A stretch of 64,000 nucleotides of DNA from Cellulomonas sp. HZM (lineage in GTDB: Bacteria; Actinomycetota; Actinomycetes; Actinomycetales; Cellulomonadaceae), in assembly GCF_000708885.1 (NCBI RefSeq), contig NZ_JEOE01000009.1, forward strand, positions 1-64,000, written 5' to 3'. Of this stretch, positions 17,635 to 26,453 are shown piece after piece. Numbering within the stretch: the first letter of the stretch is position 1; each line of letters starts with the position of its first letter. Below the pieces are notes generated by a model. It made no database searches. It saw only the letters and a list, made by a program, of their open reading frames with translations, and was not told the origin of the DNA. The position numbers were made by a program, and so were the translations under genes.

Positions 17635-18443
17635 GCGGGACCATGCTCGCGGGGCGCGCGCTGACCGTCGGGTACGGCGCCGGGGCACCCGTGCTCGACG
17701 AGGTCGACGTCGACGTGCTCGACGGGGAGCTCACCGTGGTGGTGGGCCCCAACGCGTGCGGCAAGTCGACGCTGCTGCGCGCGCTCGCACGTGTGCTGCC
17801 CGTGCGCGGTGGGCAGGTGCTGCTCGACGGGCGCCCCATCGAGGGCTACGCGCCGAAGGTCGTCGCGCGGCGCCTCGGCCTGCTCCCGCAGTCCCCGACC
17901 GCGCCGGACGGCATCCTCGTCGCCGACCTCGTCGCGCGCGGCCGACACCCGCACCAGGGTCTGCTGCGCCAGTGGTCGTCGGCCGACGAGCGCGCGGTCA
18001 CCGCAGCGATGGCCGCCGCGGGCGTCTCGGACCTGGCGAGCCGCACGGTCGACGAGCTGTCCGGAGGCCAGCGCCAGCGTGTGTGGATCGCGATGGCGCT
18101 CGCGCAGGAGACGCCGGTGCTGCTGCTCGACGAGCCGACGACCTACCTCGACATCGCCCACCAGATCGAGGTGCTCGACCTCGCACGCGACCTGCAGCGG
18201 GACGGGCGGACCGTCGTCGCGGTGCTGCACGACCTGCACCTCGCGTTCCGGTACGCCACGCACCTCATGGTGATGAGCGGCGGGCGCGTGGTCGCGCAGG
18301 GTGCGCCGGTCGACGTGGTGACCGCGGAGCTCGTCGAGGACGTGTTCGACCTGCCGTGCCGTGTCGTCGCGGACCCCGAGACGGGGACGCCGATGGTGAT
18401 CCCGCTGGCGCGCGGTCGGTCTCTAGGTCGGGCCGATCGGTGA
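17631..18443 (+). CDS. Siderophore ABC transporter ATP-binding protein (FecE/FepC-type)
   Basis: The 270-residue ATPase has Walker A GPNACGKST, signature LSGGQRQR, Walker B VLLLDEPTTYLD and switch His in VLHDLH. The sequence is FecE/FepC-like, including ARGRHPHQG before the signature. ATG 17631 follows AGGAGGAG and overlaps the permease stop. It powers import through the two FecCD subunits. Confidence 0.95.
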   Translation: MSGTMLAGRALTVGYGAGAPVLDEVDVDVLDGELTVVVGPNACGKSTLLRALARVLPVRGGQVLLDGRPIEGYAPKVVARRLGLLPQSPTAPDGILVADLVARGRHPHQGLLRQWSSADERAVTAAMAAAGVSDLASRTVDELSGGQRQRVWIAMALAQETPVLLLDEPTTYLDIAHQIEVLDLARDLQRDGRTVVAVLHDLHLAFRYATHLMVMSGGRVVAQGAPVDVVTAELVEDVFDLPCRVVADPETGTPMVIPLARGRSLGRADR

Positions 18444-19669
18444 CCGGCGCTCGGCCGACGCCGCCCAAGATCCCGCGGCCGCACCCGGCGCCGGTCGCTC
18501 GGAGCGAGCGTGTGGCGGCGCTCGAACGGCAGGTCTCGGTGTCGTCGCGGCGTGAGGCCGACGAGGTGGTCGCCGGGTTCTGGGCGGGCGTGGCGCGCAC
18601 GCCGCTCGTCGAGAGGCTGGACGGGACCGACGAGCTCGTCGTCACCTTCCTCTGGCGCGACGGCGACGCGGACCAGGTCCTGCTGTTCGTCAACCGGCTG
18701 ACCGACGAGCGCGACCTCGCGGCGAGCCTCATGCGGCGCGTGCCGGGGACCGACGTGTGGCACCTGTCGTACCGGATGGGGCCGTCGTGGCGCGCGTCCT
18801 ACGCGTTCCTCCCGCATCGCAGCGGGGAGCGTGAGCCGTGGCGGGACGCGAGCGACCAGGTCGCGATCCGCGCCGCGCTCGACCACGGCTGCGCCGACCC
18901 GCTCAACCCCGAAGTCAGCCGCAACCGTGCGGGCGTCGCGCAGTCGGTCGCGGCGCTGCCGTCTGCGCCCGCGCAGTCCTGGCTCCGTCGTCGGCCGGGG
19001 GCCGCGCGGGGGACCGTGCGTGAGGCGACCGAACCGGGCGGCCGCCGCGTGTGGCTGTACGAGCCGCCGGGTCTGCGCGCGGGCGAGCGGGTGCCGCTCG
19101 TCGTCGCGCTCGACGGCGAGGTGTGGACCGGTCCGCAGGACCTGCCCGCCACGCTCGACGCGCTGCTCGACGACGGTGCGATCCGACCGCTGTGCGCCGT
19201 GCTCGTCGACTCGGGGGGCCGCGAGAACCGGTGGGCGGAGCTGGACCAGCGCGCCGACCTGCGCGACCACCTCGCGACCGACCTGCTCGACTGGGCGCGC
19301 TCCGTGCTGCCCGTCGGGCCGGACCGTTCGGACGTGACCGTCGTGGGGCAGAGCCTCGGGGCGCTGACCGCGCTGTGGGCGCTGGTGCGGCACCCTGATC
19401 GGATCGGCTCCGTCGTGAGCCAGTCGGCCTCGCTGTGGCAGGACGAGATCCTCACCGCGCTCCCGTCGGCGGACCTGGCGGGGACGCGAGCGTGGGTCGA
19501 GGTCGGGCGGCAGGAGTGGGTGCTGCAGCCGCGCCATCCCGCGGCCGTGGGGCTGCTGCGGGACGCGGGGTGCGACGTGGCGTACACGGAGTTCGACGGC
19601 GGGCACGACTACGCGTGCTGGCGGGGCGGCATCGCCGACGCCCTGCGCCACCTGCACCCAAACGGGTGA
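18440..19669 (+). CDS. fes: Fes-type ferric-enterochelin/siderophore esterase
   Basis: The 409-residue protein has the two-domain layout of Fes. The N-terminal beta-sandwich (~30-170) contains VTFLWRD and a Fes-like FVNRLTD, and the C-terminal alpha/beta hydrolase has nucleophile elbow GQSLG (303-307) and catalytic His389 in GGHDYACWR. In known systems Fes hydrolyses imported tri-catecholate siderophores to free the iron. Its coupling to FecBCDE-type genes suggests the imported ligand is an ester-containing catecholate. No siderophore synthesis genes lie in the window, so the ligand may be scavenged. GTG 18440 overlaps the ATPase stop. Confidence 0.9.
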   Translation: MTGARPTPPKIPRPHPAPVARSERVAALERQVSVSSRREADEVVAGFWAGVARTPLVERLDGTDELVVTFLWRDGDADQVLLFVNRLTDERDLAASLMRRVPGTDVWHLSYRMGPSWRASYAFLPHRSGEREPWRDASDQVAIRAALDHGCADPLNPEVSRNRAGVAQSVAALPSAPAQSWLRRRPGAARGTVREATEPGGRRVWLYEPPGLRAGERVPLVVALDGEVWTGPQDLPATLDALLDDGAIRPLCAVLVDSGGRENRWAELDQRADLRDHLATDLLDWARSVLPVGPDRSDVTVVGQSLGALTALWALVRHPDRIGSVVSQSASLWQDEILTALPSADLAGTRAWVEVGRQEWVLQPRHPAAVGLLRDAGCDVAYTEFDGGHDYACWRGGIADALRHLHPNG

Positions 19670-20011
19670 ATCGGCTCGTTTCGCTGAATTGGTGCTCGGC
19701 CGCTACTCCCCGAAAGCGTGACGGAGGCATAGTCTCTCGCCACCACGCAAGGCCGATCGACAGACCAGTACTCGCGGGGCCCGCCTATGGGGGTGTGGGT
19801 TCTTGGTCGACGTCTAGCACGTCGTGGCTGCTGGAGGCTCGGGTTGCGTGGCATGAATTTCTTTGGTGTGCCTTCTGCTTGGCGTGCGCGTACCGCTCCT
19901 TGTGCAGCAGACCCCAGGCAAGCCCGCCTGGGTCGACTCACCCCCATCGAATACGAGACGATCGAGACCACTCAGGCCGCAGACGCCGCCTGAGTTCCCT
20001 GTCTCCTATTC
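19670..20011. other. Intergenic region after the iron operon
   Basis: This stretch is visibly less GC-rich than its surroundings (for example around 19850-20010) and has no frame with coding character on either strand. Open frames here lack ribosome binding sites. It could be decayed sequence. Confidence 0.5.
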
Positions 20012-20125
20012 GTGCATCAGTCCCGAATTCTGGTGTCCGCCGTCGCGTTCCTCGTGATCATCGCGATCCCGATCACCGTCAACCAGGCGCTCGCCAGGCG
20101 TCGGGCGACCGCTCGCCCGCGCTAG
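20012..20125 (+). CDS. Possible tiny single-span membrane protein
   Basis: A 37-codon frame from GTG 20012 encodes one hydrophobic segment (ILVSAVAFLVIIAIPITV) followed by an Arg-rich tail, a plausible membrane-anchored miniprotein. There is no convincing ribosome binding site and the frame is closed shortly upstream. It could instead be the remnant of a larger gene. It ends 7 bp before the strong hairpin at 20133. Confidence 0.3.
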   Translation: MHQSRILVSAVAFLVIIAIPITVNQALARRRATARPR

Positions 20126-20132
20126 CAGAAGC

Positions 20133-20169
20133 CGAGAGGCCCTCGCTCATGGTGAGCGAGGGCCTCTCG
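20133..20169 (-). terminator. Strong hairpin terminator of the 1,117-residue protein gene
   Basis: A perfect 17-bp stem (20133-20149 with 20153-20169) and a 3-nt loop lie 18 bp beyond the stop of the minus-strand gene. It may also stop plus-strand transcription. Confidence 0.9.
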
Positions 20170-20186
20170 TCGCGCGCAGCCTTGCG

Positions 20187-23100
20187 CTACCGCTTGACCT
20201 TCCCGGTCGACTTCGAGGTCGCGGTCGCCGTCGTGTAGCCGGACTTCTTCCCGGTGACCTTGACGGTGATCTTCTTGCCCGCCAGCGAGGACTTCAGCTT
20301 GAGCGACGTGCCCGTCGCGCCGCTGATCGCCTTGCCGTTCGCGTACCAGCGGTACGTGAGCCGCGTGCCGGACGTCCAGGTGCCCGCCTTGACCTTGAGG
20401 GTCTTGCCGACCTTCGCGGTGCCGGAGACCTTCGGCGTGGCCTTGGTGAGCGTGCCCGCCGCGACCGCCGCGGTCGCCGCCGACGTCTTCGACGCGGTGG
20501 TGTAGCCGCGCTGCGAGCCGGTGACGGTGACGGTGATCTTCTTGCCCTTGTCCGCGGAGGTCAGGGTGTACGACGACGACCTCGCGCCGCTGATCGCCTT
20601 GCCCGAGCGGTTCCACTGGTACGCGAGCGTGGTGCCCTTGGTCCAGGTCCCCGCCGAGGCGGTCAGCTTCTTGCCGACCTTCGCCGTGCCCGAGACCTTC
20701 GGGGTGCCCGCGGTGAGCGTGCCCGCGGCGACGGTCACGGCGGCGCTCGTCGTGCTCGCGTCCGTGTGGCCGACGAGCGTGCCCGTGACGCGCACCGAGA
20801 CCTTGGTGCCCACGTCGGACGGGGTCAGCGCGTAGGTCGCACCCTTCGCGCCCGCGATCGTCGCGCCCCCACGCAGCCACGTGTAGGCCAGCGTGGTGCC
20901 CGCCGCCCAGCCGGACGTGCCGGCGCGGACGGTCTGGCCGACCTTCGCGGTGCCCTCGACCTTCACGGTGCCCGCCGTCGAGCCGGCCGGGGTCACCGTG
21001 ACGGCGACCGCGATCGAGCGCGGCGTGTCCCCGCTGCGCAGGCTGCCCGAGAGCAACCGCAGGTAGTGGGTGCTGCCCACGCCCCAGGCGAGCGACGCGT
21101 CGCTCACGGCGGCCGCGGTCGGGAACGGCAGGTCGAGCGACCACGTGCCGTCCTGGTCGGCCGCCGCGACGGCGTACACGCCGCTCACCGGGGCGTCGCC
21201 GTTGCTCGGGTTGGTGGCCTTGCCGGCCTTGGGCTCCGCGGCGCCGCCGTCGAGCTTGACCGCCAGGGTGGAGCCGTTCGCGCCGGTCTTGTCGCGGAAG
21301 TTGGCGCCCTCCACGTGGAACTTCTCGCCGTAGGTGACGCTGATCTTCAGCGGGGTCGTCGCCGGCGCGCCGGTGGCGGAGGACGCCGTCGGGTCGAGGA
21401 CGTCGACGCCGCCGATCGCCTCGATGCGCGGCACGATCCGCCAGACCTTGTTGCTCGAGGCCTTGTCGACCGCGAAGGCGTTGCCCTTGACGTCGACCGA
21501 GACGTGGTTGACGCTCGCGATCGGCAGGGACGCGACCTTGTTGCCGGCCAGGTCCAGGACCGTGACCGACGTGCCCGTGAGGTTGGAGACGTAGACGAGA
21601 CCGTGCACGTGGTCGATCACCGTGTTCAGCGCGCCGCGGCCCGTGGGGACCTCGCGGAGCGTCTCGCCGGTGGTCGCGTCGGCGATCACCACCTCGTTGC
21701 CCGACTGGGAGGCGACGAACACGCGGTTGCTCTTCGCGTCGTACGCGATGCCCGAGCCGCCCGAGCCGCGGACACCGTTGACCCCGTTGAGGCCGTCGAC
21801 CGTGAGGAACGTGGGCTGGTAGCCCTCGGTCGTCGCGTCCGCCGTCCTGATCTTGGCGACGCGGTTGCCCTGCAGGCTCGGGGACACCAGCGTGCCGCCG
21901 TCGAGCGAGAGAGACACGGGGTTGAAGAAGTCGCGGGTCCCGGTCTGGATGTCCGTGACCTTCTCGTACTTCGTGCCGTCGCCGTCCTTGTCGTCGGCCT
22001 CGAACACCGAGATGTAGCCGTTGGCCGTAGCCGACGAGCCCTCGCTCGCGGAGCTGACGAACACCAGGCCGGTGCTCGGGTCCACGACGACGTCACGCGG
22101 GTGCGTGATCGTGTTCGCGGGGAACTGCTTGACCAGGCTCAGGTCGCTCTCGGAGTAGACGGCAACCGACGCGGAGCCGGTGTTCGACACCCACACGTTC
22201 CCGTGCTCGTCGTCGACCGCGATGCCGAACGCGCCGGTCTTGGTGAAGCCGTCGTGGTCGACCGTCTCGTGCGAGGCCTCGACCTGCAGCGTGACGGGGT
22301 CGAGCTTGTAGATGTAGCCCTTGGTCCCCGTGCCGCGGTCGGATGCCGTCACGTACAGCGCATCCTGCGCGGCGCTGTACGCCGACTGGTAGAAGCCCTG
22401 GTAGAGACCCTGGTCAGCGGTGGTCGACGTGACGTCGAACCGGCCGGTGCCCGACGCGGCCTCGTTGGGGTAGACCGTCTGCGGGAGCGTGAAGGTCAGC
22501 GCCTCGGGCGTCGCCTGGACGACGACGAGGTCGAGCGGGCTCGGCGCGTCCGCGGCGATCGCGTAGGGGAGCGAGACCTTGCCCTGGTCGTCGGCCGTGC
22601 GGTCGGTGCCGAGCACCGCGCTGCCGAGCTTGACCGACGACAGCGTCGCGCCGGCCGCGAGCCCGCTGAGCGTCAGCGTGCCGGAGGTGCCGAGCGTCGC
22701 GCCCGGGTCAAGCACTGCGGCGGGCGGCACGACGACGGACGCGGCCTTGGTGGTGCCCTTGTCGCCGGTGATGTCCAGGCGCAGGGTGCCGGCGGTCGCC
22801 GCGCCCGCGGGCAGCACGACCTTCGCCGTCAGGGCCCCGCTCGCCGGGACGGTGTACGTGGGGCTCGTCGTGGACGTACGACCCGACGTGACGGTCCACT
22901 GACGGGCGGTGCCGCCCTGCGCGACCGAGAGGACCTCGCCGGCGGGGAACGCACCGCCGGAGAAGCTGACGGTGACCTGGCCGTCCGCCGCCGTCGTGGC
23001 CGACGAGACGAGACCCGCGCCGATCGTGAACGTGAGCAGCACCGAGCGCGGCGTGTCGCCGTTCTCGAGCGAGCCGGTGAGCAGGCGCAGCGTGTGCGTC

Positions 23101-23540
23101 GACCCGACCGCCCATGCGGTCTCCAGCGCCGGCGCCGTGTTGTCGGGCGTCGGGAAGGGGATGTCGGCGCTGAACGTGCCGTCGTCCTCGGCCTCGATCG
23201 CGGCCCAGATGTCGAACGCGTCGGCCGAGGTGCCGGTCGCCGGGTTGGTGACCGGGCCCGACTTCGGCTCGGTGGTGAGCGCGTCGCCGAGCTTCACGCC
23301 GATCGTCGACCCGTTGTGCGAGGTCGGCGTCGTCGTCCAGCCGCTGCCCTCGAGGTGGATCGCGTTGCCGCTCGAGACGACGTCGGCGACCGTCGCGCTC
23401 GCGCCGTCGGACGCGGTCACGGTGTCGGCGTGGGCGGCGTCGACCGCCCAGGGGGAGATGGTGAGCGCTGACGCTGTCAGCGCCGAGGCGACGATCACGG
23501 CCGCGGTGCGGCCGGCGTACCCCGAGATCGTGGAACTCAT
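20187..23540 (-). CDS. Large secreted iron-island protein: two shared modules, beta-propeller, Ig-like repeats
   Basis: The 1,117-residue protein starts at ATG 23540 behind AAGGAG, with a signal peptide ending near AHA-DT (~39). Residues ~50-176 and a second copy near 715-835 are the same module as in the siderophore operon: GSTIGVKL or GSTLAVKL, NPATG or NPSNG, (I/L)PFPT, LRLL-(T/S)-GSL. Between them lie an Ig-like stretch and a YVTN/NHL-type beta-propeller with repeats such as GLVFVSSASEG, NRVFVASQSGN and GLVYVSNLTG. The C-terminus is three ~85-residue Ig-like repeats (GTAKVGK...YTWxxxGKAIxGA...). No membrane anchor or sorting motif is present, so it is secreted or wall-associated. The DtxR-like box upstream ties it to iron starvation. 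Confidence 0.9.
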   Translation of the reverse strand: MSSTISGYAGRTAAVIVASALTASALTISPWAVDAAHADTVTASDGASATVADVVSSGNAIHLEGSGWTTTPTSHNGSTIGVKLGDALTTEPKSGPVTNPATGTSADAFDIWAAIEAEDDGTFSADIPFPTPDNTAPALETAWAVGSTHTLRLLTGSLENGDTPRSVLLTFTIGAGLVSSATTAADGQVTVSFSGGAFPAGEVLSVAQGGTARQWTVTSGRTSTTSPTYTVPASGALTAKVVLPAGAATAGTLRLDITGDKGTTKAASVVVPPAAVLDPGATLGTSGTLTLSGLAAGATLSSVKLGSAVLGTDRTADDQGKVSLPYAIAADAPSPLDLVVVQATPEALTFTLPQTVYPNEAASGTGRFDVTSTTADQGLYQGFYQSAYSAAQDALYVTASDRGTGTKGYIYKLDPVTLQVEASHETVDHDGFTKTGAFGIAVDDEHGNVWVSNTGSASVAVYSESDLSLVKQFPANTITHPRDVVVDPSTGLVFVSSASEGSSATANGYISVFEADDKDGDGTKYEKVTDIQTGTRDFFNPVSLSLDGGTLVSPSLQGNRVAKIRTADATTEGYQPTFLTVDGLNGVNGVRGSGGSGIAYDAKSNRVFVASQSGNEVVIADATTGETLREVPTGRGALNTVIDHVHGLVYVSNLTGTSVTVLDLAGNKVASLPIASVNHVSVDVKGNAFAVDKASSNKVWRIVPRIEAIGGVDVLDPTASSATGAPATTPLKISVTYGEKFHVEGANFRDKTGANGSTLAVKLDGGAAEPKAGKATNPSNGDAPVSGVYAVAAADQDGTWSLDLPFPTAAAVSDASLAWGVGSTHYLRLLSGSLRSGDTPRSIAVAVTVTPAGSTAGTVKVEGTAKVGQTVRAGTSGWAAGTTLAYTWLRGGATIAGAKGATYALTPSDVGTKVSVRVTGTLVGHTDASTTSAAVTVAAGTLTAGTPKVSGTAKVGKKLTASAGTWTKGTTLAYQWNRSGKAISGARSSSYTLTSADKGKKITVTVTGSQRGYTTASKTSAATAAVAAGTLTKATPKVSGTAKVGKTLKVKAGTWTSGTRLTYRWYANGKAISGATGTSLKLKSSLAGKKITVKVTGKKSGYTTATATSKSTGKVKR

Positions 23541-23594
23541 GACACTCCTTGAGCCTGTCCACCTCGCGGTGCGCGAGGCTTCATCGGATGAAAC

Positions 23595-23613
23595 TTAGGA
23601 GAGGCTTGCCTAT
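23595..23613 (-). promoter_or_regulatory. DtxR/IdeR-like iron box before the 1,117-residue protein gene
   Basis: The plus-strand 19-mer TTAGGAGAGGCTTGCCTAT matches the DtxR/IdeR consensus at 14 of 19 positions, including TTAGG, AGGCT and CCTA. It lies 55 bp before the ATG. Together with the box at 10970 it suggests one iron-responsive regulon. Binding is inferred. Confidence 0.75.
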
Positions 23614-23661
23614 TGAGACAAGGAGGTGATCAGCCGATGGACGCCCGAGGAGGGAGGCGTG

Positions 23662-23694
23662 CGTCACACCGCGAGGGGCGCTCGCGGTGTGACG
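23662..23694 (-). terminator. Hairpin terminator after the DUF3592-like gene
   Basis: A perfect 14-bp stem (23662-23675 with 23681-23694) and 5-nt loop lie 36 bp beyond the stop of the minus-strand gene at 23730. This insulates the iron-box promoter from read-through. Confidence 0.8.
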
Positions 23695-23729
23695 TGCTTC
23701 GGTGACGCGGGAAGGACGGCCGCCCGTCG

Positions 23730-24254
23730 TCAGACGGTCGCGCGGCGGCCCGGTCGGCGGCGCCACGCGACGACGGAGCAGACCAGCGCACCCACGACGA
23801 GGACCGCCCCGGAGCCCGCGAGCACCGCGACGGCGGTCGTGCTGCTCGTGTAGTGCGCGGCCGGAGCGCTCTGCTGCGGGTCGGCGGCGTCGTAGGTGAT
23901 GTCGATCGCACCGCCCGGCTCGAAGGTGCAGTACGCCTCGTCGACGTTCGGGCTGGTGGCCGAGTACGTGGTGCCGAGCACGACGAACGTGTAGGAAGGA
24001 CCGCACGGGTCGTACCGCGGCTCGGTGTAGTGCTCGCGGCTGAGGCTCGTCACCACGGCGGTCGTGTGCTCGCCGTACGTCGGCAGGGTCGACATCGCGA
24101 CGCCGACAGCGGCGCCCCACGCCACGGCGAACGCAGCGAGTGCGCCCAGGAGCAGCGCGACAGCCGCCACGACCCACCCGACCGCGCGTCGCGGGCGCCC
24201 CTGCGTGGGGTCGACCGGTGCGGCCGTCGGTGCGCTTCCGGTGTGCTGCTCCAT
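23730..24254 (-). CDS. DUF3592-like two-span membrane protein
   Basis: The 174-residue protein has two TM helices (~25-55 and ~138-162) flanking an extracytoplasmic domain (~56-137). That domain includes TFVVLGTTYSATSPN and ITYDAADPQQSAP, which match the typical DUF3592 pattern of a small beta domain with Y-D-P residues. Two cysteines in the loop could form a disulfide. The function is unknown. It is flanked by a hairpin downstream and the TetR gene upstream. Confidence 0.8.
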   Translation of the reverse strand: MEQHTGSAPTAAPVDPTQGRPRRAVGWVVAAVALLLGALAAFAVAWGAAVGVAMSTLPTYGEHTTAVVTSLSREHYTEPRYDPCGPSYTFVVLGTTYSATSPNVDEAYCTFEPGGAIDITYDAADPQQSAPAAHYTSSTTAVAVLAGSGAVLVVGALVCSVVAWRRRPGRRATV

Positions 24255-24330
24255 GCTCGTTCCCCCTGAGTTGCGGCGCTCCGGTGCGGCTGGCGACCGG
24301 GCTGCTGGCCGAGCGTAGCGGCGTGAGGCC

Positions 24331-24939
24331 TCAGGCGGGGGCGTCCCGGCGGGTGATCAGCGGCAGGTAGATCTCGTCGACGATCTCGACGAGCACCTCG
24401 TCGGGGACCTTCCCGAGTCGCATGAGCGCCTCGTGCCGGAACAGGTCGAACGCGAGCGTGCGGATCCGGGCCGGGACGTCCGCCGACGGGATCTCTCCGC
24501 GGGCGACGGCTCGGTCGACGATGTCGTCGACGCCCGAGCGCCGGTCGCCGAACACGTCGCGGCGCAGGTCGGCGATGTTGGTCCCGGTCTCGATGAAATA
24601 GCCGCCGAGGTAGGAGACGAGCAGGGCCGACGACGCGATGCGGGTCTCGTTGGTGCGTCGCATGAGCGCCAGGACGTCGCCGCGCAGCGACCCCGTGTCG
24701 GGCGCCTCGGTCCGGTCGTGCGCGAGGACCCGCGCGACCGCTGCGTGCACGAGCTCGGGCTTCGTCGCCCACCGGCGTGCGATCACGGGGCGGCTCGTGC
24801 CGGCGCGCTGGGCGACCGAGTCGAGCGTGAGCGCGCCGTACCCGACCTCGACGAGCTCGGCCCACGTGGCGTCGAGCAGCGCGGCCTCGAGTGCCGGTCC
24901 GCGTCGTCGTCGGCCGGCGTCCGGCTCTTCTAGATGCAC
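24331..24939 (-). CDS. TetR-family transcriptional repressor
   Basis: The 202-residue protein has an N-terminal helix-turn-helix (~20-66, with LDSVAQRAGTSRPVIARRW as recognition helices) and a helical ligand-binding C-terminal domain of TetR_C type. The start is GTG 24939, inside the first of two palindromes in the shared intergenic region, so autorepression is likely. It is divergent from a drug-exporter-like MFS gene. The usual logic is that substrate binding releases the repressor and induces the pump. Confidence 0.92.
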   Translation of the reverse strand: MHLEEPDAGRRRRGPALEAALLDATWAELVEVGYGALTLDSVAQRAGTSRPVIARRWATKPELVHAAVARVLAHDRTEAPDTGSLRGDVLALMRRTNETRIASSALLVSYLGGYFIETGTNIADLRRDVFGDRRSGVDDIVDRAVARGEIPSADVPARIRTLAFDLFRHEALMRLGKVPDEVLVEIVDEIYLPLITRRDAPA

Positions 24940-24951
24940 TTGCGCATCTTA
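24930..24951. promoter_or_regulatory. TetR operator 1
   Basis: The inverted repeat CTAGATGC-N6-GCATCTTA overlaps the tetR start codon. The inner AGATGC/GCATCT halves are perfect. The same architecture and spacing recur at 24975, supporting a specific operator for the adjacent TetR. Confidence 0.8.
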
Positions 24952-24974
24952 ACTCACCGTGCCTATCGTGCCGT

Positions 24975-24996
24975 TAAGAAGCGACTCTGCATCTTA
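24975..24996. promoter_or_regulatory. TetR operator 2
   Basis: The inverted repeat TAAGAAGC-N6-GCATCTTA (7 of 8 paired) lies 13 bp before the ATG of the MFS gene. Its right half is identical to that of operator 1. Repressor here would block the exporter promoter or its translation start region. Confidence 0.8.
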
Positions 24997-25009
24997 TGAA
25001 GGAGACCCG

Positions 25010-26449
25010 ATGACCCGGACCGCGACCCTCGACCCCGCGCCGCCACCCGACGGGCTCGACCCCGAGCTCAGGCGGATCGCCACCGCGGTCGTCGTCGGCG
25101 GCATCGCGGTCATCCTCGACACGACGATCGTCAGCGTCGGCCTGCACCAGCTCGGCGGCGCGCTCGGCGCCACGGTCGGCACGATCCAGTGGGTCAGCAC
25201 CGCGTACCTGCTCGCGATGTTCGTGACGATCCCGCTGTCCGGCTGGGCGCAGGCACGCGTCGGCAGCAAGCGGCTCTGGCTCGTCGCGCTCGGCGCGTTC
25301 CTGCTGGGCTCCGCACTGTGCGCAGTCGCGTGGGACGCCTCGAGCCTCATCGCGTTCCGCGCGGTCCAGGGACTCGGCGGCGGCCTGATGATGCCACTGA
25401 TGACGACGATCATCATGCAGGCGGCGCACGGCCGGAACCTCGGCCGCCTGATGGCGACGGTCAGCCTCCCGGCCGCTCTGGGTCCCATCCTCGGACCGGT
25501 GCTCGGAGGCGTGATCCTGAACTGGCTCTCGTGGCAGTGGATGTTCCTCGTCAACCTCCCGCTCGGTGCCGTCGGCCTGGTGCTCGCGGTGCGGATGATC
25601 CCCGCGGACACGCTCCGGCGCCGCGTGCCCCTCGACGTCGTGGGTCTGCTGCTCGTCTCGCCGGGGACGGTCGGTGTGATCTACGGGCTCACGCAGGTCG
25701 GTGAGCTCGGCGGGTTCGGCCACGCGCGCGTCCTCGTGCCGCTCGTCGCCGGGCTCGTGCTGCTCGCCGCGTTCGTCGGCTGGGCGCTGCTGCGCGGCGG
25801 CACCGCCCTGATCGACGTGCGCCTGTTCCGCCACCGCGCGCTGTCCGCGTCCTCCGCCCTGCTGTTCCTCACGGGCATCGCCCTCTACGGCGCGATGCTC
25901 CTGCTGCCGCTCTACTGGCAGGAGGTCCGCGGCGAGGACGCGCTCGGCGCCGGGTTGCTGCTCGTGCCCCAGGGCGTCGGCGCTCTGCTGTCCCGGACCG
26001 TCGCGGGACGCCTCACCGACGCGATCGGCGGGCGGTGGGTCGCGGTCACGGGGTTCGCGCTGCTCACGCTCGCGACCGTCCCGTTCGCGCTCGCCACGGA
26101 GACGACGAGCACCGTGTGGCTCATGGCCGTGCTGCTCGTGCGCGGGTTCGGGCTCGGTGCCGTGACGATCCCGCTGATGACCGGCGCGTTCGTCGGCCTC
26201 GAGCGCGACGAGGTGCCGCACGCCAGCATCGTCACGCGCGTGGCTCAGCAGCTCGGCGGGTCGTTCGGCACCGCGGTGCTCGCGGTGGTGCTGGTCGGCG
26301 CGGTCGCCGGGGCCGGCTCCGTGCACGAGGTCGCGCTCGGGTTCGACCACGCGTTCTGGTGGGCGACCGGGTTCACCGCGCTGGCTGCGGTGCTCTCGCT
26401 GCTGCTGCCGGGGCGTGCCCGGCCGGTCGTGGCGGGCGCGAACAGGTAG
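25010..26449 (+). CDS. MFS multidrug efflux transporter (DHA2, EmrB/QacA-like)
   Basis: The 479-residue protein has about 14 hydrophobic segments. DHA2 landmarks include LDTTIVSVGLHQLGG in TM1, WVSTAYLLAMFVTIPLSG, the motif-A-like GSKRLW and motif C ALGPILGPVLGGVI. It should be a proton-driven drug or metabolite exporter in the cell membrane. ATG 25010 follows GAAGGAGA. It is controlled by the divergent TetR through two operators. Confidence 0.93.
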   Translation: MTRTATLDPAPPPDGLDPELRRIATAVVVGGIAVILDTTIVSVGLHQLGGALGATVGTIQWVSTAYLLAMFVTIPLSGWAQARVGSKRLWLVALGAFLLGSALCAVAWDASSLIAFRAVQGLGGGLMMPLMTTIIMQAAHGRNLGRLMATVSLPAALGPILGPVLGGVILNWLSWQWMFLVNLPLGAVGLVLAVRMIPADTLRRRVPLDVVGLLLVSPGTVGVIYGLTQVGELGGFGHARVLVPLVAGLVLLAAFVGWALLRGGTALIDVRLFRHRALSASSALLFLTGIALYGAMLLLPLYWQEVRGEDALGAGLLLVPQGVGALLSRTVAGRLTDAIGGRWVAVTGFALLTLATVPFALATETTSTVWLMAVLLVRGFGLGAVTIPLMTGAFVGLERDEVPHASIVTRVAQQLGGSFGTAVLAVVLVGAVAGAGSVHEVALGFDHAFWWATGFTALAAVLSLLLPGRARPVVAGANR

Positions 26450-26453
26450 CCGA

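Noticed and set aside
20766..23471. Long plus-strand open frame of 901 codons opposite the 1,117-residue gene
   Set aside because: Arg/Gly/Val/Asp-rich composition typical of an antisense frame in high-GC DNA. The minus-strand gene has a signal peptide, repeats and a ribosome binding site.
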